The notes beneath the pieces are model-generated. The model saw nothing but the letters and a program-made list of their open reading frames with translations, was not told the DNA's origin and ran no database searches. Shown here piece by piece: positions 8,186 through 16,332 of a stretch of DNA of 40,151 bases (positions within the stretch are counted from its first letter, which is position 1; each line of letters opens with the position of its first letter). The stretch comes from Pseudomonadota bacterium (GTDB taxonomy: Bacteria; Pseudomonadota; Alphaproteobacteria; Rickettsiales; Midichloriaceae): NCBI GenBank assembly GCA_018242185.1, contig JAFECK010000007.1, positions 1 to 40,151 of the forward strand, read 5' to 3'. The translations under genes and the position numbers were made by a program.

Positions 8186-10387
8186 CTAATCGTCGTCGTC
8201 ATCCCCTTTTTTCCGCTGATGTTCTCTGATTGCCTCAGAAAGGCTATAACGCGGTTTATCGGGCTTTTGCAGCGCCTTACCATAGTCGACAAACCCTTCT
8301 TTTTCCCCACCAGTAAAGATTGTAGGAGAGGTATCAGTTTGATCAGCAGCCATCTGTGAGAGGCTCTGACCTGTCCTGTATATTGTACCAGGTGAGGTGA
8401 TGGTTTTAGATATTGTGCTCTCCACCATCCCACCGACCATTTTGGCTATCCCTGCACGCATGCCCTCACTATCTCCAGCAAGTTTCTTCTCAATTGCTTT
8501 GCCAGCACGCTTGCCAAGTAATTCGCGCTGAGCGCCCACCCTAGCAGATGGTTCTACCATAGCCTTTTCCAATAGTTTACCGGCACGAGATTTATCAAAC
8601 TGCTGGATTGCACCGCTATATAATTCGCTCATTGGGCGGCGCGCAGCTCCACTCAGAGTATCCACCAGTGCAGGTACTTGCTCCACGAAGGTGTAGAACA
8701 GAATAGAGACGAGTAAGAAGGATACGAGGTTTTGGAAAGTAAGGGAAGCGGTAACCTGAGAGGGATCCATGATTTGCCAAAACTTGATATTGATGATCTC
8801 CGTATCGAATAGATCTAGGCGTAGCGCTTGGCCTGATATTACTACAGTCTGCCAACATACTTTGTAAAATAGCATTTGTTGCATATTACCAACAATCAGC
8901 TTCACCATAAGCGCTAGTGTTGTGGCTATAAAAATCATCATCATAGCGGTGGCAATAAGCTGTTTGAGCCAGTCATCGAACATATTGCGAGTAAGGCTAA
9001 AGAGTACCATCACGATAAAGAATGGTCCAATAATCAGCAATAATGCCATGTTAATTAGTGCTAGCAGATAGATCAAAATACTTTTCATGACTCCTAGCAA
9101 CATAAATACAACGCAAATGTAAATGAGCGGTATGAAGTATACTCTGTCGGTGAATAGTAGCGCCCATATTTTTATATGGAATGGTGATGATGTAAGCATT
9201 TTGACGATTAGGTCATATACGGACAGGGTCACAGAGCTTCCCTCTGGTATCAGGAAAGCTGGCTGGCCATCAGCGCTGGCAGAGTATACCGTTGCCTTAC
9301 TGATTAAGTCAGCAATGTTTTGCGCACCTCCTTGGAAGAAATCAAATACATAGGTATTGAAGAAATCCCAGCTATCTGGAGATATAATGATGGTAATAAA
9401 CGCAAATTTTAGCAAACGTATGATTATCTCTGCTTGATGCATCTTCATCAACCCAGCCATGAATAAAAATGCGCTTATACATACATATAGGAGTAATACG
9501 GCTCTAACAGTAATGACAAATCTAGGGTTTGACACTACCGACTTAAAAATGGCCTCTTGTACATTTTGTAAAACAGTTTGAACCATCTCTATGGTTTCAG
9601 AGACAAAGCCTTGTGCTGTATACACGCCACCAACCAGGGTTACGTTATAACTGCCTTCGTTATCCCCATAATAGTTATCGACGATTTTTAGATATAGTTT
9701 GCCGCTTTTGAAACCTGATTGTCCATTCGCTTGTGTATCTGTAACGGTAGTGAAATTGCCATTTACATCTATATCATAATATTTGGTGGCAGGTATCTGA
9801 AAATACTTACTGCCATCAGCCATAGGCTGTAATGGGCCAATACGGAAAGTTCTGAAAGTAGTGTTTGAGAGAGCTAGTGCATTGCCTAATTGATTTGGAT
9901 CCGCAGCTTGGCCAGTATCAGAAAAAGCGATTAGACCATAAAGAGCATATCCTTGTGTTTCTTTGCAATATCCGCCGTTGTAGTAGATCTTTTTGCCGTC
10001 GGTCATGCATATAACATCCCTGGAAGAATTAGGATTACATATTGAGAGATCGCACTCGGGGGCGTTGAGTAGATTGACTGAGTCAAATCCCCAAGGATAC
10101 CAACCCCCTTCAACATAGCCGCTGATGCCATTTTGGCTAAATAGCGCTTGCTCTGAAGTGAATGTGCCTGTATCTATCCATGGAGAGATTTGCGCATTTG
10201 CAGGAGTATCGCGCAAAAGTGGTGTCTGCGCATCTCTTGCTGGGTTGGCGTACACTGTTACTGTGCCACCTGTGCCAAAATCTCCTGCTGATATGCACTG
10301 GTCTGTTGACCCTATAGTTGGGTATAGCAGTAACATAGCCCACAATATGGTTAAGCACTTACAGTATTTAAGGAGTTTAATCATCAT
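8186..10387 (-). CDS. virB6: VirB6/TrbL-family type IV secretion channel protein (third tandem copy)
   Basis: VirB6 is a polytopic inner-membrane component of the type IV secretion channel. A signal-like hydrophobic segment is at the N-terminus (residues ~8-27), followed by a Cys-containing extracytoplasmic region of about 270 residues. A cluster of membrane helices lies from about residue 295 to 590. The cytoplasmic tail is basic and helical and ends in five aspartates. Total length is about 733 residues, far larger than Agrobacterium VirB6 (about 295) but normal for Rickettsiales paralogues. The start is ATG 10387, overlapping the virB6-2 stop by 11 bp, with GAGGAG seven bases upstream. The longer frame from 10423 has no better site. 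It is the last gene of the operon. Confidence 0.88.
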   Translation of the reverse strand: MMIKLLKYCKCLTILWAMLLLYPTIGSTDQCISAGDFGTGGTVTVYANPARDAQTPLLRDTPANAQISPWIDTGTFTSEQALFSQNGISGYVEGGWYPWGFDSVNLLNAPECDLSICNPNSSRDVICMTDGKKIYYNGGYCKETQGYALYGLIAFSDTGQAADPNQLGNALALSNTTFRTFRIGPLQPMADGSKYFQIPATKYYDIDVNGNFTTVTDTQANGQSGFKSGKLYLKIVDNYYGDNEGSYNVTLVGGVYTAQGFVSETIEMVQTVLQNVQEAIFKSVVSNPRFVITVRAVLLLYVCISAFLFMAGLMKMHQAEIIIRLLKFAFITIIISPDSWDFFNTYVFDFFQGGAQNIADLISKATVYSASADGQPAFLIPEGSSVTLSVYDLIVKMLTSSPFHIKIWALLFTDRVYFIPLIYICVVFMLLGVMKSILIYLLALINMALLLIIGPFFIVMVLFSLTRNMFDDWLKQLIATAMMMIFIATTLALMVKLIVGNMQQMLFYKVCWQTVVISGQALRLDLFDTEIINIKFWQIMDPSQVTASLTFQNLVSFLLVSILFYTFVEQVPALVDTLSGAARRPMSELYSGAIQQFDKSRAGKLLEKAMVEPSARVGAQRELLGKRAGKAIEKKLAGDSEGMRAGIAKMVGGMVESTISKTITSPGTIYRTGQSLSQMAADQTDTSPTIFTGGEKEGFVDYGKALQKPDKPRYSLSEAIREHQRKKGDDDDD

Positions 10388-13300
10388 CTTCGAACTCCTC
10401 ATCTTCTTTTTTCTTTTGGTCAAGACTTTTAGCGATGTCTGCTTTCTTCTTAGTGTCTTTTTCTGACTTTTCTTTGAGTTCTTCTTGGGTCATAAATTCT
10501 TTGTTCTGCTCTTTTAGTTCTGCTTCTCTTTCAGCAAATTCCTCTTTTCTCTCTTCTACCTTCTTCTCCAGTTTCTCTATGTATGCAGCTTGTTTTTTGT
10601 CAATCCGTGCTCGTTCTTTAGTGCCTTCTTCAAGGGTTTCTCTCGTTTGTGCTTCATATTCATTGTGAAGTTTTGATTGTTTGCGTTGTATTTCTGCCAG
10701 CCTTTCTTCTGTTTTTCTTTCTACATAAGCATCATATGCCTTACCGGTCAGATTTTTTTTATTTGCTTTATTTATTGCATCAGAATAGGCAGTTCGCTTG
10801 TCAAGTTCATAACTATCCATTTTTTGTTGATAATCAAAATGCTTGCTGGCTGCTTTAGCCGCGAATTTTTGTTCCCATGCCTCTTTTTCTGCTTTAGCCG
10901 CATCTTTACCTGACTCCAATTTATCTTCCGCTGATTTATATTTACCCTTAGCTTTATCGTACTTCATTAGCGCTTCTAAATCTTTTCGATCCTCTAATTC
11001 ACGTTTCTTCGCATCCGCTTTCTCACCAGCTTTGACTAAGGCTTCACGTCTTTTAGCCATAGGTCCCTGTATAGCTGAACCCATAATCGCTTCAAACATG
11101 CTAGCAGCTTTGGTAAATGGGTTAGCTTGTACTGCCATGCCGCCTAAATGGACGCCGTAGTATGCTCCAGTAATTATTTGGGTGGCTAAACTGCACATTA
11201 CATCGATCATGGAGTATGTGCCGATTGCAACTAATAGAAAGGCAAAAACCACGCCCAGAGAAGATATAGGAGCATCAAGATATCCGGTTGAGTGTGCGTA
11301 ATTTAATGTGAAATAGGCATTAGCCCAACAGGCATCATAGTTGAATACTTTCATGGTCACGCGGATATAACACGCTTCACATGCGGTAAACCAAAGAGAG
11401 ACATAGAATGTCATAAGCATTAGCTTGCCCATAACGCCAAGCATGGCAAACACCATAATTGGTTGGAAGCTAAAGGACATTAGTAATTTGATCCAGGAGT
11501 CAAAGATTTCTCTAGTTTTTGCGAATAAGATGAGCGAGATAAACAAAGGCGCGGTCATCATCATAACGGCAATACCTATTAGAGATAGTAAGAACACCAT
11601 AATAGATTTGAATATTGCCATAGCATAGAAAACGCAGCCAACAATAATGGCAGCACCTAATAATGGGCCAAATAAGGAAGACATACAGAGTGCTTGCACT
11701 TTATGCCAGGTGGGGCCTCCAAGTAATCCTGATCCTTTTATACCGGTGCCGGATGGCCCAAATAGCATTTGCCCTATAGGTTTATCCATGTTGTAGAATA
11801 TTGCGAAAGGGTCGCCATCGCGGAATCTAGCTAGTGCTCCTGGATCTACGTCGGGGTCTGAGTAAACCAGTGTCATAATTTCTAGCATGCCGCTGGTGAA
11901 TAATGGGAAGAGGTATGTGTTGCAGAAGTTCCAGCCATCATTAAGTAAAACCAAAACAATAGATATTTTCATCACTCTAATAATTACTTCCTGGTGGCTC
12001 ATTTGGGCGGTACCAATCATGAAGCTAAACCCAGTGAAGGTTATATATAGTACCAATAAGGCTTTGATAGCAGTTACTAAAGCACTATTACCAAGCATTT
12101 CTACGAATATGGTTCGTGCTACCCCCGAGGTACCGTCTTCACCGAAAAAGTAAGCGGAGATGGTTTTGATCATGGCATATATATAACCCATGATACTCCC
12201 TTGATTTTGGTCGGTTACTGATAAGTCAAAAGCATATTGCCCAACTGCTTGTCTGGCATCAATACTGTTGTTGACACTATCAGTCCATTGGCCCATTGGC
12301 TTCACACGGAAATATACCTTACCGGCGGTGCTGCTATCCAATTGTATTGTTTTTCCATACGGTATAGCGTCTGAATCGATACTTTGCCAGTTGGAACTAT
12401 CCTTTGGGGTATAAGTAGGTATGGTAGTGCCTAGGCCAGTACCGGTAGATTGATCGGGGGGGACGATAGCGTACTGAAGGCCATCGCCATTGTTAAGGGG
12501 GCAGCCCTGCCAAGTGACGATAACGTGCTTGCCACCTACGTTATTGGCCCACTTATTGGTCGCCCCGGTATCATGGTGCCTGATTAATAAATTTGCTGGC
12601 ATTGCGCTAAAGCCTTTAGCAATGCCAGCAAACGTGGCTATCTTGAATATGGGTTTGTTTGGTATAGGTTCAATCCCCAGCGAAGTGATAGCCCCGACAG
12701 CGCTGCCCATTAAACCCATTATTTTGACGTTATCATTGTTTTGTACGATTTGCCCTGGGGTTATGGAGCTATTTGATACGGAAGCAAGACAGGCATTAAC
12801 ATCAGCGGCGGTGGAAAGTGTAGTACAGTCGGGAGCGTTCGTAATCAGAAGTTGAGAGCCTGGTAAAACCTGGGTAGAACCAGTGACAACTCCATTTGCA
12901 CCAGAATTTATGTCCAAATCATCTGATTCTAAATCTGGGTCGCAACTTGCATTACTACAGTTTTGTATATAAGGCCCTCCGTACATTATCGCGAGATAAT
13001 CATTGTCTTGCACTTTAATGCCAGTGTCTGTCCAATATGGATTACGAGCATTCCATGAATTTATAGGTGTTGTATCGTTTGGATCTTGCGGAGTAACAGC
13101 CCAAGACTGGGTATGTTGTTGCCAAATATTAGGGTCTATAGAGTAAAAGCTTGGATAAATATCTACGGTCTGCGCGCCACACATATACAAGGCATTGCTG
13201 AAGTTGTAGGTTGCCATGTTTATTTTGAGTTGTATTTTATTATCAGGACCAGTGAGTATGCCTGTGTCGTAGTAGTTATATGCCGCAGAGTTAATGTTTG

Positions 13301-13706
13301 TCGGATCTTTTGAGCATCCAGCGGATAAGGTAGCTGCAGGTGCTAGGGTCCATTGATTCATAGTGAACGGTTGAGGTGCTGTCGGTATTCTATATTTTGC
13401 AGTAAATTGATCTCCTTTTTGGCAAGCGGCGCGACACTGGCTTATTATATCCAAGTTCAACCATCCCCCATCAGCTGCTTGTTTGGCAAATAATTTGGTG
13501 CATTCGGTAGCGCAAGTTGTATAACAATTATACCCGATTGGGTAAACTAGCATTTTCACTCTGCTAGTTGCGCCAAATTCATAAGAATAAACGCAACTAT
13601 CATATACTCCTGCCGCCATGGCTTCGGTTGCTATGAATGCAAATAGAGACGCTAGAAATGAGACTACTAGATAAAGTGCTCGCATACTTAGCCTAATATT
13701 TTGCAT
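10377..13706 (-). CDS. virB6: VirB6/TrbL-family type IV secretion protein with long coiled-coil tail (second copy)
   Basis: This is the largest VirB6 paralogue, about 1,109 residues from ATG 13706. A good signal peptide (LVVSFLASLFAFIATEAMAA) is followed by a Cys-rich extracytoplasmic region of roughly 470 residues. The VirB6 membrane core follows, with helices such as AIKALLVLYITFTGFSFMIG and a second group near ALLVAIGTYSMIDV-like sequence. The last ~240 residues are extremely charged (Lys/Glu/Ala/Arg), a predicted coiled coil ending in EFEDDD. ATG 13706 has AAAGG seven bases upstream. ATG 13748 is an alternative: it gives an 11-bp overlap with virB6-1, like the flanking junctions, but has a weaker site. 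The tail might contact cytoplasmic partners or substrates; that is inference. Confidence 0.88.
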   Translation of the reverse strand: MQNIRLSMRALYLVVSFLASLFAFIATEAMAAGVYDSCVYSYEFGATSRVKMLVYPIGYNCYTTCATECTKLFAKQAADGGWLNLDIISQCRAACQKGDQFTAKYRIPTAPQPFTMNQWTLAPAATLSAGCSKDPTNINSAAYNYYDTGILTGPDNKIQLKINMATYNFSNALYMCGAQTVDIYPSFYSIDPNIWQQHTQSWAVTPQDPNDTTPINSWNARNPYWTDTGIKVQDNDYLAIMYGGPYIQNCSNASCDPDLESDDLDINSGANGVVTGSTQVLPGSQLLITNAPDCTTLSTAADVNACLASVSNSSITPGQIVQNNDNVKIMGLMGSAVGAITSLGIEPIPNKPIFKIATFAGIAKGFSAMPANLLIRHHDTGATNKWANNVGGKHVIVTWQGCPLNNGDGLQYAIVPPDQSTGTGLGTTIPTYTPKDSSNWQSIDSDAIPYGKTIQLDSSTAGKVYFRVKPMGQWTDSVNNSIDARQAVGQYAFDLSVTDQNQGSIMGYIYAMIKTISAYFFGEDGTSGVARTIFVEMLGNSALVTAIKALLVLYITFTGFSFMIGTAQMSHQEVIIRVMKISIVLVLLNDGWNFCNTYLFPLFTSGMLEIMTLVYSDPDVDPGALARFRDGDPFAIFYNMDKPIGQMLFGPSGTGIKGSGLLGGPTWHKVQALCMSSLFGPLLGAAIIVGCVFYAMAIFKSIMVFLLSLIGIAVMMMTAPLFISLILFAKTREIFDSWIKLLMSFSFQPIMVFAMLGVMGKLMLMTFYVSLWFTACEACYIRVTMKVFNYDACWANAYFTLNYAHSTGYLDAPISSLGVVFAFLLVAIGTYSMIDVMCSLATQIITGAYYGVHLGGMAVQANPFTKAASMFEAIMGSAIQGPMAKRREALVKAGEKADAKKRELEDRKDLEALMKYDKAKGKYKSAEDKLESGKDAAKAEKEAWEQKFAAKAASKHFDYQQKMDSYELDKRTAYSDAINKANKKNLTGKAYDAYVERKTEERLAEIQRKQSKLHNEYEAQTRETLEEGTKERARIDKKQAAYIEKLEKKVEERKEEFAEREAELKEQNKEFMTQEELKEKSEKDTKKKADIAKSLDQKKKEDEEFEDDD

Positions 13707-13737
13707 AGTTATACCTTTAGCCTTTTGGCCATCCTGT

Positions 13738-16332
13738 TTAGTCGTCATCTTTATCAGCCAGACTTTTTGCGGCTTTCTTCGCTTTACTTTCTGCTGCATC
13801 TTTTTCAGCACCCTTGATTGCGCCACTGACTTTGCCACCAACCCAACCGGCTGCTTGGCCACCTTTGACAATAGGAGATAGTGCGCTCATGCCGCCAATC
13901 GCTAGCCCAGACAAGCTCTGTACACCTACTAGTATTTCCAAGAACTGCGCCACGGAGCCCAAGAAGAAGTAAAATAGTATTGCAAAGAGCATCAATTTCA
14001 GCATGGATTTCATATAGAGGTCTATATATTCTCTCTTCATGACGTGGAATTTGATGATTTTCCAGTCCACTTCTTCTAGCATGTTAGCTGATAAAGAAGA
14101 TGGACTTATAGAGCATGGTTCAACTCCCGCTTTATTCATGTAGTTGCGATAGGTAACGCAGCGTGCGGAATCGTTAATTCTTTGCCCTGCAACTGTGGTT
14201 TCCCCCGCGGCGTTTTGTAGTGTTTGAGCGCATGGATCAGTATTGATGCTAATGGTTTCTCCCGGCTGCAATATAGTGCCATAGAAAGCGGCGTCAAATG
14301 TAGCAAGCATCAAAGCGACGAATGCCATGAGTAGCGCAGGGTAAAGCATGTAACCTAAAATCATTTTAATCCAGGTTTGGAATATTTGTTTAGTTGCTTC
14401 AAACAAGGCAAAGCATAGGATGATGGGCGATATAAGAGTTAATACTGCCAGCACGAACAAAGACATTATGTATATATGGGCGAAGCGAAAGATGATAAAC
14501 ATAAGCATCAGAGTATATATAAAGCACACGATACTGAAGATGAATCCTGAGCCGCCAGCCCAGAATGCTGAGCCAATGAACCATACAGAGAATAAGCCAG
14601 TCAGGGTGTAGCTACACGAACCCATATTAACGTAGTTGATAACTTTGCAGTCTATTAAGTCCCATATAGTCATCTGTACATATGGCAATCCCGCTGTACC
14701 CTCACCGCCTGCAGGGATTGGGAATGTGCCCTGGCTTAAAATTTGTTTGCCATTATACTTGTAGTTGCAAAAACCTACTGGATCATTAGTGTTTTGGGCT
14801 TGTAAGAAAATGTCCCCAAACTCTTCTGCTGCCCCCATAATAGCTGGCAATAAGCCACTTACCTGGTTGCCATTGATGCTATACCATGCACCCGCAGTGG
14901 TGAAGTATACTACTAGTGCGAATTTTACCACGAACATTATGTAATCACCGCGGCTTGGTTGCTGTGCCGCGCTCATAATTTTTATCCCTATAAGGGTCAC
15001 ATATAATACCAATACGGCAAATACTATTTGGCGCAGATTATTTTGAACTCGGCCGAAGAATGGAATTTGCTGTGTGCCCTCCATAGAGACTGGGCTGATA
15101 AACACTCTGATTAACATGTCTTTTATGCACCCTACTGTGGTACTAGTTAAGTGCATATCGCTTTTTAAGAAGCCTTTTACAGGTACGCCAGTATGACTAG
15201 CCTCATCTGTCTCACTTAAGGACTCACCGAGGCCTCTCAAGTCTTTGCGCCCATATAGGAAATATTCGCAGCGTGTGCCCGATATATAATCTAGTAGGTC
15301 GCGATCTAATTGCGGGGTCTCGGTTGGTGGGGCAACGAAGCTGCAGCCAATTCTTACAGGTGTTATTAGTCTAGGAGCAGCCACACATATATATGTTTTG
15401 CCTTCGCTAGTATCAAACTTGTAATAGGCGTTCAACTCTATTGTGCCGCGCATCATATATGAAGTGCCCGCTTTCATAACAACTGGAGTTACACCGTCAG
15501 CTTGTGGGTTGCATCTAGTTCTAGCGTTAAATGATCGGTATGCTTCATTTCCGGTGTCCACCAATACTATACCGCCAATTTTATCTTTCATCTTATCTAA
15601 AACAGTCGTAGTAACCGCACTATTGTTGCAATAGGTAGAACCGCTACCGGCATAGCCCCAAAAGCTGCCGATCATGTTGGCGTTTGTATCGCCTGGATTT
15701 ACTTGTGTACCGCTAGTAGTGTTCAAATTAGGGTCGCAGGTGTAAAAATAAGGCACATCAGTCTGGGTTAGTGCCCCAGGGGCGTTATTTGCCCAGGTTT
15801 GCCCCACAGCATCATAAGTGCAACCCATGTTTTTGCCGCTTTGCGAGCTAGTGTTGTTTTGCGGTATCTTATTTAGTTCAATGTTTAGCCATTCGTGAGG
15901 ATTCATTATGTAAACGTTGTTACAAACATCTTCAACGACTTTTCCCTCGACTAAAAAAGTTAGAGCCATTATAGCAAGTAGAACAAGGCCAGCTGGTCCG
16001 GAAGCAATCGCGGCAGCGCCAGTGATTGCGGCAAAAGCAGTGTAACCTACAGCACGTCCAGCAATTGAGCCAACTGCAGTACCGCCAGCACTGGAGTCTA
16101 GTGCTGCAATTGCATCTGGGGTAATGGTACCTGGGATATACGTATTGCCATATGAATCCATGTCTGCATAGGATTTTCGTTGTGTTGCGCAATCTGTATG
16201 TTTGGGGCCAGCTTTATCTTCTTGCGCATTTTCAAACACGATCATGCCGCTATAGGCATGCGCATGGTGTAAGGTAGCTGGAGCTAATACCAGGGCTACG
16301 CCTGCTGCTATAGAAAGAATCTTACGTCTCAT
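13738..16332 (-). CDS. virB6: VirB6/TrbL-family type IV secretion channel protein (first copy)
   Basis: The protein has 864 residues and follows virB4 directly, overlapping its stop by 11 bp, with a strong AAAGGAG before the ATG. It has a signal peptide (cleavage probable after AHA at about residue 26) and a hydrophobic Ala/Gly-rich segment near residues 95-128. A Cys-containing region follows, and then the polytopic VirB6 core from about residue 435 (IVFAVLVLYVTLIGIKIMSA) to about residue 820. The short tail is Lys/Ala-rich and ends in ADKDDD. In Rickettsiales the first gene after virB4 is likewise a virB6 paralogue. The role is inner-membrane channel formation and substrate passage. Confidence 0.88.
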   Translation of the reverse strand: MRRKILSIAAGVALVLAPATLHHAHAYSGMIVFENAQEDKAGPKHTDCATQRKSYADMDSYGNTYIPGTITPDAIAALDSSAGGTAVGSIAGRAVGYTAFAAITGAAAIASGPAGLVLLAIMALTFLVEGKVVEDVCNNVYIMNPHEWLNIELNKIPQNNTSSQSGKNMGCTYDAVGQTWANNAPGALTQTDVPYFYTCDPNLNTTSGTQVNPGDTNANMIGSFWGYAGSGSTYCNNSAVTTTVLDKMKDKIGGIVLVDTGNEAYRSFNARTRCNPQADGVTPVVMKAGTSYMMRGTIELNAYYKFDTSEGKTYICVAAPRLITPVRIGCSFVAPPTETPQLDRDLLDYISGTRCEYFLYGRKDLRGLGESLSETDEASHTGVPVKGFLKSDMHLTSTTVGCIKDMLIRVFISPVSMEGTQQIPFFGRVQNNLRQIVFAVLVLYVTLIGIKIMSAAQQPSRGDYIMFVVKFALVVYFTTAGAWYSINGNQVSGLLPAIMGAAEEFGDIFLQAQNTNDPVGFCNYKYNGKQILSQGTFPIPAGGEGTAGLPYVQMTIWDLIDCKVINYVNMGSCSYTLTGLFSVWFIGSAFWAGGSGFIFSIVCFIYTLMLMFIIFRFAHIYIMSLFVLAVLTLISPIILCFALFEATKQIFQTWIKMILGYMLYPALLMAFVALMLATFDAAFYGTILQPGETISINTDPCAQTLQNAAGETTVAGQRINDSARCVTYRNYMNKAGVEPCSISPSSLSANMLEEVDWKIIKFHVMKREYIDLYMKSMLKLMLFAILFYFFLGSVAQFLEILVGVQSLSGLAIGGMSALSPIVKGGQAAGWVGGKVSGAIKGAEKDAAESKAKKAAKSLADKDDD

